Below are positions 7,309 to 17,100 of a DNA stretch of 59,559 nt, in pieces. The DNA lies in contig CAJQSE010000004.1 in the NCBI GenBank assembly GCA_905612485.1, forward strand, positions 1 to 59,559, written 5' to 3'. Below the pieces are notes generated by a model, which was not told the DNA's origin, made no database searches, and saw only the letters and a list, made by a program, of their open reading frames with translations. The translations under genes and the position numbers were made by a program. This stretch comes from an uncultured Candidatus Nitrosopumilus sp. (GTDB lineage: Archaea > Thermoproteota > Nitrososphaeria > Nitrososphaerales > Nitrosopumilaceae). Position 1 is the stretch's first letter. Each line of letters begins with the position of its first letter.

Positions 7309-8964
7309 ATGAATAAAAGAGCTATAATTACAAGTGCATTACCATATGCCAATGGTGAGATCCATTTGGGTCATGTTGCATCTACGTATCTTCCAGCAGA
7401 TGTGACTACTAGATTCTTAAAACAAAATGGAGTTGAGGCATACTATGTTTGTGCCTCTGATGATTTTGGCACTCCTATTCTAATTCAATCTGAAAAACAA
7501 GGAAAAACCCCTGCAGATTATGTTGCTCATTGGAATAAACGTGATTATGATGATTTTACTGCATTTGGTATTGATTTTGATTATTTTTCCAAAACAAGTT
7601 CTTCTGAAAATATTGAATTTGTTCAAGATATTTTTAAGAAATTAAATGATGCTGGTCATATTTATCAAAAGGAAATAATTCAATTTTATTGTAATAATGA
7701 CAAAAAATTCCTTCCTGATAGATATGTGAAAGGTATCTGTCCTTATTGTAAGGTTGAGGATCAATACTCTGATTTATGTGAAAGTTGTGGACGCGTGCCT
7801 GAAGAAATAATTGACCCTAAATGTTCTCTTTGCGGTCAAACCCCAACCAAAGAAAAAACTAATCATTATTTTTTCAAACTCAAAAATTTTACTGATTCAT
7901 TATCTAAATGGCTAGATGAAACTACTACCCTTCAAAAAGATGTAAAAAAATATGTTCAAAATTGGATAAAATCTGGATTAATTGATTGGGATATTACGAG
8001 AGATATTCCTTGGGGTGTTCCTGTCCCTCTTGATGGTGCAGAAGGTAAGGTGTTTTATGGTTGGTTTGATAATCACTTGGCATACATTTCAACTGCATTA
8101 AAATTTCTTAATGATAAGGGAATCGACGGGAAAGAGTTTTGGAATTCTGCAGATATTTATCATTTTATTGGAAAAGATATCGTGTATCATCATTATCTTT
8201 TCTTACCTGCAATGAGATTGGGTATTAATCAAGAATACAAGTTACCTGATTATATTCCAACTAGAGGACATCTTACACTTCAAGGAAAAAAAATATCAAA
8301 AAGTAGAAATTGGTATATTGGATTAAAGCAATTTTTAGAATATTATCCTGCTGATTATTTGAGATTTTACCTTGTTTCTATTAATCCCTATTCTCAAGAT
8401 GATTTGAATTTTGATTGGGATGATTTTACAACTAGAATAAATTCTGAATTAATTGGCAATCTTGGAAACTTTGTTAATCGTGCTTTAGGATTTACAAAAA
8501 AAACATTTGATGGAAAAATTCCTGAGACTGAATCATTTGATGAAAAAGACTCTGAAGCAGAGCAAAAAATAAAATCTCTTGCAGCTGACGTTTCTACTTT
8601 AATGGAGCAAAATCATTTGGATAGGGCACTAAAGAAAATAATGGAAGCCTCGTCTTTTTTCAACCAGTACTTTCAACACAAGGAACCTTGGAAAAATGGT
8701 CCTGGAACTACTAACTGTGTATATCTTTCTGTAAATGCTGTTAGAAGTTTTGCCATAGCAATCTTTCCATTTATGCCTGAATCTGCCCAAAAAATTTGGA
8801 ATCAGCTTGGAATTGATGGAAATGTGGCAGATATTTCATGGTCTTCTCAATCTGAATTGGGTATTTTATCTGGACACGTCTTGGGTGATCCATCTCCATT
8901 GTTTGCAAGAATTGAAAAATCTGATATTGAAAAATATAAAACAGAATTAGGTCCATCTGAGTAA
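7309..8964 (+). CDS. metG: Methionyl-tRNA synthetase
   Basis: Charges tRNA-Met with methionine in the cytoplasm. The class I signatures are visible: HLGH at residues 19-22 in the Rossmann fold, and KISKS at 328-332 in the KMSKS loop. Six Cys in CPYC, CESC and CSLC (144-175) form the zinc knuckles of the connective domain. At 551 aa it ends after the anticodon-binding helices and lacks the EMAP/Trbp111-like tail present in longer MetG proteins. Its stop is 2 nt before the following hydrolase-like gene, so the two are probably co-transcribed. Confidence 0.95.
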   Translation: MNKRAIITSALPYANGEIHLGHVASTYLPADVTTRFLKQNGVEAYYVCASDDFGTPILIQSEKQGKTPADYVAHWNKRDYDDFTAFGIDFDYFSKTSSSENIEFVQDIFKKLNDAGHIYQKEIIQFYCNNDKKFLPDRYVKGICPYCKVEDQYSDLCESCGRVPEEIIDPKCSLCGQTPTKEKTNHYFFKLKNFTDSLSKWLDETTTLQKDVKKYVQNWIKSGLIDWDITRDIPWGVPVPLDGAEGKVFYGWFDNHLAYISTALKFLNDKGIDGKEFWNSADIYHFIGKDIVYHHYLFLPAMRLGINQEYKLPDYIPTRGHLTLQGKKISKSRNWYIGLKQFLEYYPADYLRFYLVSINPYSQDDLNFDWDDFTTRINSELIGNLGNFVNRALGFTKKTFDGKIPETESFDEKDSEAEQKIKSLAADVSTLMEQNHLDRALKKIMEASSFFNQYFQHKEPWKNGPGTTNCVYLSVNAVRSFAIAIFPFMPESAQKIWNQLGIDGNVADISWSSQSELGILSGHVLGDPSPLFARIEKSDIEKYKTELGPSE

Positions 8965-8966
8965 CT

Positions 8967-9719
8967 ATGAAACCTGTTGCCCGAATTTCAACTCGTGGGT
9001 ATTATGATTTACTAACAGGAAAAACTATCAAAAATAATTCATATTATCTATACCCAAAACAAGATTTCAAAAAATTAATTGATTCAAAGGAATTAACAAT
9101 TATGATTCATGGTTTAAGAAATGATAATACTGGAGCTATTGCAAAAGTTATTTTGGCAAAAAATAAACTAAAAAAATTAGGCTATTCATATCCAATAATT
9201 GGATACAGTTATGATTCTAACACCACTGGTGCTCATTTAATCAAATATGTAAAAAGATCATTGGCTGCAGGACAAGTTATTGCAAAGAAAAATGGACGTA
9301 ATCTGGGAAAATTTATTGAAGATTTTAAAGCAAATAGCCCTAGTACAAAAATTCGTCTAATTGGACATTCGCTTGGTTCTCAGGTAATCCTTAGTACGCT
9401 ACAATATCTTGCAAAAAAGAAAAAAAATTCTGGAATCGTAGAATGCGTGTATCTTTTTGGCGCATCCATTACTGATGATGTTCCTGCATCAAAAAAATAT
9501 GGAAAAATTTTTCAAGATATTGTTAATACAAAAATTGTAAACCACTATGCACCATCAGATGAAGTGTTAGGTTGGGCAGATAAGGAACAATTCGTTAAAT
9601 CTCCATTGGGACTTAATGGTGCAACTGGAAAACCTATTTCAAAATACCGCCAAACTTTATTGAAGCCCAAAAATCATAGATTTGCAAGTTATGTTTCTGT
9701 ATTGAAGGTATTTCCATAG
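8967..9719 (+). CDS. Alpha/beta-hydrolase-fold protein (DUF726/lipase-like)
   Basis: A 250-aa soluble protein. TIMIHGLRND near residue 45 looks like the oxyanion strand-loop, and IRLIGHSLGSQVI near 130-141 is a classic GxSxG nucleophile elbow (Ser135). Candidate acid and base residues follow in APSDEVLGW and in KNHRFASY near the C-terminus. There is no signal peptide, so it should be cytoplasmic. It follows metG by 2 nt. The substrate is unknown; an esterase or acyl hydrolase is a fold-level inference. Confidence 0.7.
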   Translation: MKPVARISTRGYYDLLTGKTIKNNSYYLYPKQDFKKLIDSKELTIMIHGLRNDNTGAIAKVILAKNKLKKLGYSYPIIGYSYDSNTTGAHLIKYVKRSLAAGQVIAKKNGRNLGKFIEDFKANSPSTKIRLIGHSLGSQVILSTLQYLAKKKKNSGIVECVYLFGASITDDVPASKKYGKIFQDIVNTKIVNHYAPSDEVLGWADKEQFVKSPLGLNGATGKPISKYRQTLLKPKNHRFASYVSVLKVFP

Positions 9720-9941
9720 ATTTTCAATAATATTAAATCTAGTATCTTTAGTACGTCATTTTTTTATAGGGATATCGATTAAATATTGTATATGACCTCT
9801 AGTAAATTGCTCTCCTCTAACAAATCCATTTTGTATCATTTTAACATTTTAGATGAAACATCTGAAACTCGTTTGGATCTTTCTGAATATCCTTGCTAAA
9901 TACACTGATATCTTTTTAAAATTAAAGTCATTTAGAATGAT

Positions 9942-10058
9942 ATGAACGGTACAAGTTGTGATAATTGCTTTACAGGATATCTCCCTGGACAACTAATTTC
10001 TTGTGATGACTGTGGTTCTAAATTTTGTGATAGTTGTATTAAAAATCATAAACATTAA
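9942..10058 (+). CDS. 38-aa zinc-finger mini-protein
   Basis: ATG at 9942, product MNGTSCDNCFTGYLPGQLIS and then CDDC, CDSC and a HKH tail. Three CxxC pairs (Cys6/9, 21/24, 29/32) plus terminal His residues can bind one or two zinc ions in a RING- or B-box-like arrangement. The ordered cysteines make chance unlikely. Function is unknown. Confidence 0.6.
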   Translation: MNGTSCDNCFTGYLPGQLISCDDCGSKFCDSCIKNHKH

Positions 10059-10111
10059 CCACTCTTTTTAAATTCAAAAATTCATAAGAACGAATTTTTT
10101 ATTTAATAATT

Positions 10112-11032
10112 ATGATTCAATCTATCAATTTTGTAATTTTGGGTAAACAGGATCTTGCATCTGAATTTGGGAAAAAAGGAACTGAAACTGATCTAACTTT
10201 GTATGATCGTAAGGAATCTAATATAATCAAAACATGGGTTATTCCAAACGGTTTTCCTGAAAAAATTCAACCTCTATTTCAAGCGATTAATTTGGCTGAA
10301 TATGTAATATTCCATATTGATAAATTAGATAAATTCACTGGTGAGCAAATTATTGCCCTTGATTCTTTAGGTAAGGAAAAAGGAATTTTGTCTCATACTT
10401 TTGATGTTGATGAATCAAAACTTGGCATGATGATAAAGGGGACAGTAGTTGAAAAATATTTGAAAGTTGAACCTGATAAAATTAAAGAAGAAATGAATAA
10501 ACTACAACCAATAGTTAGCACTGATCCTCCTGAGATGGTAATTGATCATTGTTTTGATGTTAAAGGTGTTGGAACTGTAATTTTAGGGAAGGTTACTGGT
10601 GGAACAATAAAGCAATATGATAATCTAAAATTATACCCTCAAGGAATTGATGTTTTAATAAAATCAATTCAAATGCATGATGCCCCTGTTACTGAATCTG
10701 TTTATCCTGCAAGAGTTGGAATTGCAGTAAAGGGCGCAAAACCTGATGAAGTTGGACGTGGTGATGTTATCTCTGCTGAAGATGTTGTTGATGTTAAAAC
10801 TGAAATTGGATTGGACTTTAAGAAAAGTCCATTTTATAAAAATGACATTGCAGAAAACCAAGGTTGTCTTGTTAGTGTTGGGTTGCAAATTAAGGCTGCA
10901 AAATTTTTATCAATATCTCCATTAAAACTAACTTTTGAGAAACCAATTGTTTGTCAAAAAAATGATATTGCTGTAATCTTAAAACCTGAATCTACAACTA
11001 TCCGTATCTTGGGTAGTGGCAAAATCCTATAG
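10112..11032 (+). CDS. SelB-like / EF-Tu-family protein lacking GTPase motifs
   Basis: The 306-aa protein has three regions. Residues 1-115 look like a decayed G domain (starts SINFVILGKQDLASEFGKKG) with no P-loop GxxxxGK[ST], no DxxG and no NKxD. Residues about 140-220 are an EF-Tu domain-2-like beta-barrel (GVGTVILGKVTGGTIKQYDN, then IKSIQMHD). Residues about 225-306 resemble domain 3. This fits archaeal SelB paralogues (aSelBL) known from organisms with no selenocysteine machinery. I infer a tRNA- or ribosome-associated or regulatory role; the function is not established. Confidence 0.65.
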   Translation: MIQSINFVILGKQDLASEFGKKGTETDLTLYDRKESNIIKTWVIPNGFPEKIQPLFQAINLAEYVIFHIDKLDKFTGEQIIALDSLGKEKGILSHTFDVDESKLGMMIKGTVVEKYLKVEPDKIKEEMNKLQPIVSTDPPEMVIDHCFDVKGVGTVILGKVTGGTIKQYDNLKLYPQGIDVLIKSIQMHDAPVTESVYPARVGIAVKGAKPDEVGRGDVISAEDVVDVKTEIGLDFKKSPFYKNDIAENQGCLVSVGLQIKAAKFLSISPLKLTFEKPIVCQKNDIAVILKPESTTIRILGSGKIL

Positions 11033-11070
11033 TGTAAATTTAATACAATCTTTTTAATTCTAAATATTTA

Positions 11071-11190
11071 ATGGAGCCAGCACGTTCTTGTCCTATTTGT
11101 CCTAAATGTGGTTCTAAAAGATTCATACGACTTTCAGGAGAAAAAGTCACTGTAAAATGCCGTTCATGTGATAATATTATTGAAATTTAA
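11071..11190 (+). CDS. 39-aa zinc-ribbon mini-protein
   Basis: MEPARSCPICPKCGSKRFIR, then a short strand and CRSCDNIIEI. The Cys layout CPICPKC...CRSC is a compact zinc ribbon. It lies between the SelB-like gene and ilvC on the same strand. Small zinc ribbons of this kind are common in thaumarchaea; the function is unknown. Confidence 0.6.
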   Translation: MEPARSCPICPKCGSKRFIRLSGEKVTVKCRSCDNIIEI

Positions 11191-11247
11191 TTTTTTTTAA
11201 CATGATTGTGTTTCATGGTTAATATTTGCACATCCTTTAGACTAGTC

Positions 11248-12246
11248 ATGGTAAAAACATGGAAAGATAACGATATCAGTCTAGATCCTATAAAGGATCA
11301 AACTATCGCTGTAATCGGTTATGGAATTCAAGGTGATGCTCAAGCAAATAACATGAAAGACTCTGGTCTCAATGTTATTGTCGGTCTTAAAGAAGGTGGT
11401 AAAAGCTGGAAAAAAGCCGAAGCTGATGGTCACAAAGTAATGTCTGTTGCAGATGCAACCAAACAAGGAGACATTATTCACATCTTAATTCCCGACATGA
11501 TTCAGGGTCAAATTTACAAAGATGAAATCGAACCAAATCTTTCAGAAGGAAAAGCATTGTCATTTTCTCATGCAGCTGCAATTTATTGGAAATGGATTGA
11601 AGCATCAAGTAATGTTGATCTCATTATGGTTGCTCCAAAAGGACCTGGCTCTAAAGTTAGAGAAACTTATCTTGATAACTTTGGAACTCCATCTATTGTT
11701 GCAGTTGAACAAGATTTTACAGGAAAAGCTTGGGATAGAACTTTAGGAATTGCAAAAGCAATTGGTAGTGCACGAGCTGGGTTAATCAAAACAACTTTCA
11801 AAGAAGAAGTTGAAACTGATTGGTTTGGTGAACAAGCAGACCTTTGTGGTGGTGCAGCTTCTATGGTAACAAATGCATTTGAAACTCTAGTTGAAGGAGG
11901 ATATCAACCAGAAATTGCATACTTTGAAGTTTTACATGAACTCAAATTAATTGTAGATATGATTCAAAGATATGGAATTAATGGTATGTGGAGACGTGTA
12001 AGTGAAACTGCTAGATATGGTGGTTTAACACGTGGACCTATGGTTATGGATGCTGCAAGCAAAGATAACATGAAAAAAGTTCTCACCATGATTCAAGATG
12101 GTACTTTCAACAACGAGTGGATATCTGAATATCAAAGTAAAGGTAAAGATGCATTTGATCAATACATGAAGAAAAATGATGAACACCAAATTGAAAAAGT
12201 TGGTAAACAAATGCGTAAAATGATGTGGCCTGATTCCACAGAATAA
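11248..12246 (+). CDS. ilvC: Ketol-acid reductoisomerase
   Basis: Catalyses the NADPH-dependent isomeroreduction of acetolactate or acetohydroxybutyrate in valine, leucine and isoleucine synthesis. The Rossmann motif IGYGIQGDAQANN lies at residues 23-35. The C-terminal knotted domain has the metal and catalytic acids in DLCGG, EGGYQPEIAYFE and HELKLIVDMI. I start at ATG 11248 (MVKTWKDND), giving the usual 332 aa. The frame extends upstream to 11206, but those codons (CFMVNICTSF) do not fit the family. No other branched-chain genes are adjacent. Confidence 0.95.
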   Translation: MVKTWKDNDISLDPIKDQTIAVIGYGIQGDAQANNMKDSGLNVIVGLKEGGKSWKKAEADGHKVMSVADATKQGDIIHILIPDMIQGQIYKDEIEPNLSEGKALSFSHAAAIYWKWIEASSNVDLIMVAPKGPGSKVRETYLDNFGTPSIVAVEQDFTGKAWDRTLGIAKAIGSARAGLIKTTFKEEVETDWFGEQADLCGGAASMVTNAFETLVEGGYQPEIAYFEVLHELKLIVDMIQRYGINGMWRRVSETARYGGLTRGPMVMDAASKDNMKKVLTMIQDGTFNNEWISEYQSKGKDAFDQYMKKNDEHQIEKVGKQMRKMMWPDSTE

Positions 12247-12258
12247 TCTTTTTTTATT

Positions 12259-12681
12259 TTATATTTTTCTTAATTTTGATACACCTGTATTGATATGATC
12301 AATAATTGTTGATAATGGTGTACCTGGACCAAATACATGGTCTACTCCTGATTTAATTAAATCTGCATGATCTATTTCTGGAATTACCCCTCCTCCTACA
12401 ATCAAAACATCTTTGATACCTTTCTTTTGTATTGTTTTTACCACTCTTGGAAACAATGTTCCGTGTGCACCATTTAACAAACTCATTGCAACTGCATCTA
12501 CATCTTCATCTTCTGCAATTTGTGCAATTCTATCTGGCGTAGCAAATAATCCTGAATAGATGACTTCCATACCTGCATCTCTAAATGCTCTACACAGTAC
12601 CAATGCACCTCTATCATGACCATCTAATCCTAATTTGGCAACTAAAATTTTGATACTTCGTGATGCATTTTTTTGTTTCAT
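12259..12681 (-). CDS. mcmA2: Methylmalonyl-CoA mutase small (B12-binding) subunit
   Basis: A 140-aa stand-alone cobalamin-binding domain. LGLDGHDRGALVL carries the DxHxxG signature, with His22 as the lower axial cobalt ligand. SLLNGAH and IVGGGVIPEID are the other nucleotide-loop motifs of the fold. It should pair with the large subunit at 18023-19624 to interconvert methylmalonyl-CoA and succinyl-CoA, a step of the 3-hydroxypropionate/4-hydroxybutyrate cycle. It is unlinked from the large subunit by about 5 kb and converges on ilvC. Confidence 0.9.
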   Translation of the reverse strand: MKQKNASRSIKILVAKLGLDGHDRGALVLCRAFRDAGMEVIYSGLFATPDRIAQIAEDEDVDAVAMSLLNGAHGTLFPRVVKTIQKKGIKDVLIVGGGVIPEIDHADLIKSGVDHVFGPGTPLSTIIDHINTGVSKLRKI

Positions 12682-12865
12682 AATTATCGTTTTACTGTGT
12701 ATATTTTAAAAGGTTTAGTCTCTAAATAAAACGTAAAGTTGACATGTTTGATATTTTTTAAATGTTCAAAATAACTGATCCCTTAAATTTTACATCTATT
12801 CTTAGTTCTTTAGATTATGATTAATTGAACTATCTGTTTAAATTAGACCTGAAAATTACTCCTGT

Positions 12866-13150
12866 ATGTCCAATAACTCAAATGATATAATTTTCATTGG
12901 TAAAAAACCATTAATGACTTATGTTACATCAACAATAGTTCAATTAGCTACCAAACCTATTGTAACAATTAAAGCAAGAGGATTAACTACTGCCATTGCA
13001 ATTGATGTTGCACAACTAGTCATAAGAAGGACTAAACCTGCATTTGAAATTAGTAATGTCTCCATAGGTTCAGAGTCTTTAGTCTCTTCTGATGGTAGAA
13101 ATAGAGACGTTTCAACAATAGACATTTCTATAAAAAGGACTGTTGGATAA
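12866..13150 (+). CDS. albA: Alba-family chromatin / nucleic-acid-binding protein
   Basis: A 94-aa protein: NDIIFIGKKPLMTYVTSTIV then KARGLTTAIAIDVAQLVIRR, the beta-alpha-beta core of Alba with basic residues in the DNA-facing loops (GKKP, KARG). Alba dimers coat DNA and RNA in archaea. It ends 10 nt before the ATG of the TFB gene, so the two likely share a transcript. Confidence 0.9.
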   Translation: MSNNSNDIIFIGKKPLMTYVTSTIVQLATKPIVTIKARGLTTAIAIDVAQLVIRRTKPAFEISNVSIGSESLVSSDGRNRDVSTIDISIKRTVG

Positions 13151-13160
13151 GGTTATCAAT

Positions 13161-14090
13161 ATGGTTACTGCTAATTCTATCCCTAGTTGTTTAAGATGTG
13201 GAAAAAATTCTCTTTTAACTGATGATGTTACTGGTGAACAATTTTGTTCAAAATGTGGTTATGTAGTTTCAGAAAAATCTCAAGAATCTGGACCTGAATG
13301 GAGATCATTTCAAAAAGATGGAGGTGCTGATCCTGCACGAACTGGTGCTCCTTCATCATTAATGATACATGATATGGGATTATCAACTGTTATCAATCCA
13401 TTAAACAAAGATGCATCTGGAAAACCATTATCAACATCTATGAAAAGTACTATTGAGCGTCTTAGAACTTGGGATAGTAGAAGTCAAGTACATGAACCTG
13501 TTGATCGAAATCTTAGACAAGCTCTTAGTGATTTAAATAAATTAAAAGATAAGGTTTCAGTTCCTGCTAATGTTCTTGAAAAAGCAGCTTACATTTACCG
13601 AAAAGCACTTGAGAAAAAATTAGTACGCGGTCGTTCCATATCTGCAATGATTGCTGCATCTCTTTATGCTGCATGTAGGGATACTGGAACCCCTAGAACT
13701 TTGAAAGATATTGCAGATTCTGCAAATGTAAAAAGAAAAGACATTGCAAGATGTTATAGATTATTACATCATGAATTAGAATTAAAAATGCCTGTTGTTG
13801 ATTCCATTCAATGTATTGCAAGAATTTCTAGTAAATTAGAAATTTCTGAAAAAACAAAACGTTATGCAGTTAAAGTGTTACAAGAAGCACAAGAACGTAA
13901 AGAATCTGCAGGTAAAGATCCAATGGGTCTTGCAGCCACTGCATTATACCTATCATGTGTTAAAAATGGAGTATCTATTACCCAAAGAGATCTTGCAGAA
14001 GCTGCCGGTGTCACTGAAGTAACTATAAGAAATCGTTACAAAGGTTTGAAAGCTGATCAGGCTCCTAAACCAAAAAGTACTTCTGAATAA
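13161..14090 (+). CDS. tfb: Transcription initiation factor TFB (TFIIB homologue)
   Basis: Bridges TBP-DNA and RNA polymerase at promoters. The N-terminal zinc ribbon has Cys10/13/29/32 (CLRC...CSKC). The B-reader/linker follows (GPEWRSFQKDGGADPARTG), then two cyclin folds at about 110-200 and 205-300 (RSISAMIAASLYAACRDTG; DPMGLAATALYLSCVKNG). I use ATG 13161 because it yields the family N-terminus; a start at 13143 would overlap alba. Thaumarchaea usually encode several TFBs. Confidence 0.93.
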   Translation: MVTANSIPSCLRCGKNSLLTDDVTGEQFCSKCGYVVSEKSQESGPEWRSFQKDGGADPARTGAPSSLMIHDMGLSTVINPLNKDASGKPLSTSMKSTIERLRTWDSRSQVHEPVDRNLRQALSDLNKLKDKVSVPANVLEKAAYIYRKALEKKLVRGRSISAMIAASLYAACRDTGTPRTLKDIADSANVKRKDIARCYRLLHHELELKMPVVDSIQCIARISSKLEISEKTKRYAVKVLQEAQERKESAGKDPMGLAATALYLSCVKNGVSITQRDLAEAAGVTEVTIRNRYKGLKADQAPKPKSTSE

Positions 14091-14154
14091 TTTTAGAAAT
14101 TCTCATTATTTTTAAATAGAAAATCTACATAAAGCCTAAAAATATCTCAAGAGT

Positions 14155-16656
14155 ATGGATATTGTTCCTATAAATTATAAATTAACTTTTGAACCTGATC
14201 TAAAAAAATTTACTTTTGATGGTTTAGAATCTATTGTAATTGATTGTAAAAAATCTGTAAATGTAATTACTATGCATTGTGCTGAATTAAAAATAAAATC
14301 TTGTATTGTGAAATCTGGTCAAAAAATAATTGAATCTACTCCTAAAATTAATGAAAAAAAAGAGGAATTACAAATTAAACTTAGAGAAAAAATTCGAGGT
14401 TTTTGTACTGTTGATTTAGAATTTGAAGGGATTTTAAACGACAGATTATTGGGATTTTACCGTAGTAAATATCAACAAAATGGCAAAACCAAATATCTTG
14501 CCACCACTCAATTTGAGGCTGCCGATGCCAGACGTGCATTTCCATGTTGGGATGAACCTGAGGCTAAAGCCACTTTTGAAATTTCAATTATTGCTGATAA
14601 CAAATTTACTGCAATTTCTAATATGCCAGTTAAAACAAAGAAAAAAACTGGAAATAAAACAACTTATAATTTTCAAAAAACACCTCTTGTTTCAACATAT
14701 TTAATTTATCTTGGAGTCGGTGAATTTGAATATCTTACAGGAAAAGCTGGTAAAATTCAGATTAGAGTTGTAACTACAAAAGGAAATATTTCTAAAGGTA
14801 AATTCTCTTTAGAATTAGGAAAAAAACTTCTTACTTCGTATGAAAAATATTTTGGCATTAAATTTCCTTTACCTAAACTTGATTTAATTGCTATTCCTGA
14901 TTTTGCAGCAGGTGCTATGGAAAATTGGGGCGCTATAACTTTCAGAGAAACAATTTTACTTTATGATCCAAAAACATCTTCAACTCGAACTAAACAATTC
15001 ATAGCAGAAGTTATTTCTCATGAAATTGCACACATGTGGTTTGGAAATCTGGTGACCATGAAATGGTGGAATGACTTGTGGCTCAATGAAAGTTTTGCAA
15101 CTTTTATGGCAACTAAATTTGTGGATAAATTCTATCCTGAATGGGATTTGTGGAATCAATTCGTTGAAGATGCAATGAATGTAGCAATGGGACTTGATTC
15201 CCTCAAGACAACGCATCCAATAGATGTTAAAGTTAATTCCCCAGCTGAAATTCGTGAAATCTTTGATGCCATTTCATATGATAAAGGAGGCTGTGTACTA
15301 CGAATGTTAGAGAACTATGTTGGAGAACCAAATTTCCAAAAAGGTTTGAAAAAATATCTTTCTGATTTTAAATACAAAAATGCTAAAGGACAAGATTTGT
15401 GGGATGCTATTGGCAAGGCCTCTAAAATGCCTGTCACTTCTATGATTAACACTTGGTTAAAACAACCTGGATTTCCTCTTGTTGAAATTAATCAAGATGG
15501 TAATAATTTAAAAATTAAACAAAAACGATACTTGCTTGAATCTAATAAAAAATTTAGTAATGGCTTGTGGACAATTCCTTTATCTTTAGGTTTAGAACAA
15601 GAAATTTCTAAAACATTATTTTCTAAAAAATCAATGTCAGTAAAATTACCTAAAAACACAGTTGGTTTTGTTGCAAATTATGGTAGGAAAGGATTCTATC
15701 GCGTAAAATACGATGAAGGAATTTTACTTGATCTTAAAATGTTAGTTGATCAAAAACGTATCCCCCCAATAGACCGATGGGCTATACAAAATGATTTATT
15801 TTCTCTTTGTGTTTCGGGTGATGAGCAAGTTAGAAATTATCTTGATTTCTCTGATGCATATTTTGATGAAGACAGTTATCTTGCATCAGTTAATGTTGCA
15901 CATAATTTGGCATCATTATATTTCCGTGCATTTGATGAAAAATTTATAGAAGAAATTAGAAGCTACGCTATCAATTATTTCAGAAAAATACTATCTACTC
16001 TTGGATGGGAACCTAAAAAATCTGATAAACATACTGATGCATTATTACGTACATTCACAATAGCTGTTTTAGGAAAAATGAATGATGATTTTGTTACTGA
16101 TGAAGCAATTAAACAATATAAAAAATTCTTAAAATCCCCACGTAGTTTATCTCCTGATTTAATTGAAACAATCTGCTCTATTGCAGCTTGGAATGGAAAT
16201 TCAAAAACTTTTGCTGAATTAAAAAAATTATATACAAATGCAAAAACAATGGAGGAAAAACTTCGTTTCTTAGGTGCAATGTGTGGATTTCAGAATAAAA
16301 AATTACTTATCAAAACTCTTGATTTCTCTCAAACTTCTGAGGTACGATCTCAAAACATGCAATTACCAATAATGAAAATTGCTGGTAATCCCTATGGTGA
16401 GAAAGTTCTATGGCCATGGTTAAAGAAAAATTGGAAAAATATCAATAAAAAAGTTGGACATGGAAATCCACTGTTTAATCGTATTGTGGCTAGTATTGCT
16501 GGTGTAGCTGATGATTCCATGGAAAAAGAAATTAAAGTATTTTTTAAAAATAATCCTACTCCTGGTACTGAAAGAATTCAAAGCCAAACATTGGAACGAA
16601 TTCGAATTAATTCTAAATTCTTAAGAACCATGCGAAAAGAATTCAAAAATGGCTAA
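14155..16656 (+). CDS. M1-family zinc aminopeptidase
   Basis: An 833-aa protein with an N-terminal beta-saddle (AATTQFEAADARRAFPCWDEP type motif near 117-134). The M1 exopeptidase motif GAMEN is at 253-257, and the zinc site HEIAH(x)18E at 289-312 gives His289, His293 and Glu312 with Glu290 as base. SYDKGG near 374 carries the catalytic Tyr. The C-terminal HEAT-like region is present. It resembles tricorn-interacting factors F2/F3 and yeast Aap1 and should trim peptides released by the proteasome. Its 3' end overlaps the next gene by 8 nt. Confidence 0.92.
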   Translation: MDIVPINYKLTFEPDLKKFTFDGLESIVIDCKKSVNVITMHCAELKIKSCIVKSGQKIIESTPKINEKKEELQIKLREKIRGFCTVDLEFEGILNDRLLGFYRSKYQQNGKTKYLATTQFEAADARRAFPCWDEPEAKATFEISIIADNKFTAISNMPVKTKKKTGNKTTYNFQKTPLVSTYLIYLGVGEFEYLTGKAGKIQIRVVTTKGNISKGKFSLELGKKLLTSYEKYFGIKFPLPKLDLIAIPDFAAGAMENWGAITFRETILLYDPKTSSTRTKQFIAEVISHEIAHMWFGNLVTMKWWNDLWLNESFATFMATKFVDKFYPEWDLWNQFVEDAMNVAMGLDSLKTTHPIDVKVNSPAEIREIFDAISYDKGGCVLRMLENYVGEPNFQKGLKKYLSDFKYKNAKGQDLWDAIGKASKMPVTSMINTWLKQPGFPLVEINQDGNNLKIKQKRYLLESNKKFSNGLWTIPLSLGLEQEISKTLFSKKSMSVKLPKNTVGFVANYGRKGFYRVKYDEGILLDLKMLVDQKRIPPIDRWAIQNDLFSLCVSGDEQVRNYLDFSDAYFDEDSYLASVNVAHNLASLYFRAFDEKFIEEIRSYAINYFRKILSTLGWEPKKSDKHTDALLRTFTIAVLGKMNDDFVTDEAIKQYKKFLKSPRSLSPDLIETICSIAAWNGNSKTFAELKKLYTNAKTMEEKLRFLGAMCGFQNKKLLIKTLDFSQTSEVRSQNMQLPIMKIAGNPYGEKVLWPWLKKNWKNINKKVGHGNPLFNRIVASIAGVADDSMEKEIKVFFKNNPTPGTERIQSQTLERIRINSKFLRTMRKEFKNG

Positions 16657-17056
16657 AAAATTAGGACCTCCAATACTTCTTGGTGTTTTTACAATTTTAG
16701 CAATTGTATTTTTAACTGGCGGTGCTACTGATGACAAGGATCCACTTCGTGAAAATTTTCAATTAGAAGCAATTTATTATAATGCTGGTTATGTTGAAAT
16801 TTCTTATCTTGATAAATCTGATAAAACTACTTCTGTTGTCCTTGAAATACTTGGCATGGAAAATACTTTTCAAAAATCTTTTACTGATTCAGAATTTATA
16901 GAAATTATAGAATTTCAAAATAAACCAAAATATGGTTGGGCAATTCATCCGATAGTTTTGGAAGTTGAACACGAAGAATTTGGTCATGTTCAAATTAAGA
17001 CTGAGATTCATGAAATGAATACTCCGATTCCTAATACTATCTATTCCCTATCCTAG
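16649..17056 (+). CDS. Hypothetical membrane-anchored or secreted protein
   Basis: A 135-aa product. Residues 8-25 form a hydrophobic helix (ILLGVFTILAIVFLTGG), then a beta-rich exported domain (QLEAIYYNAGYVEISYLDKS, then HPIVLEVEHEEFG). It overlaps the aminopeptidase gene by 8 nt, so translation is likely coupled. I recognise no family. Confidence 0.6.
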   Translation: MAKKLGPPILLGVFTILAIVFLTGGATDDKDPLRENFQLEAIYYNAGYVEISYLDKSDKTTSVVLEILGMENTFQKSFTDSEFIEIIEFQNKPKYGWAIHPIVLEVEHEEFGHVQIKTEIHEMNTPIPNTIYSLS

Positions 17057-17100
17057 ATCACATACAAGATTTTATTGTACCTTCTAAATATTATTTTATA

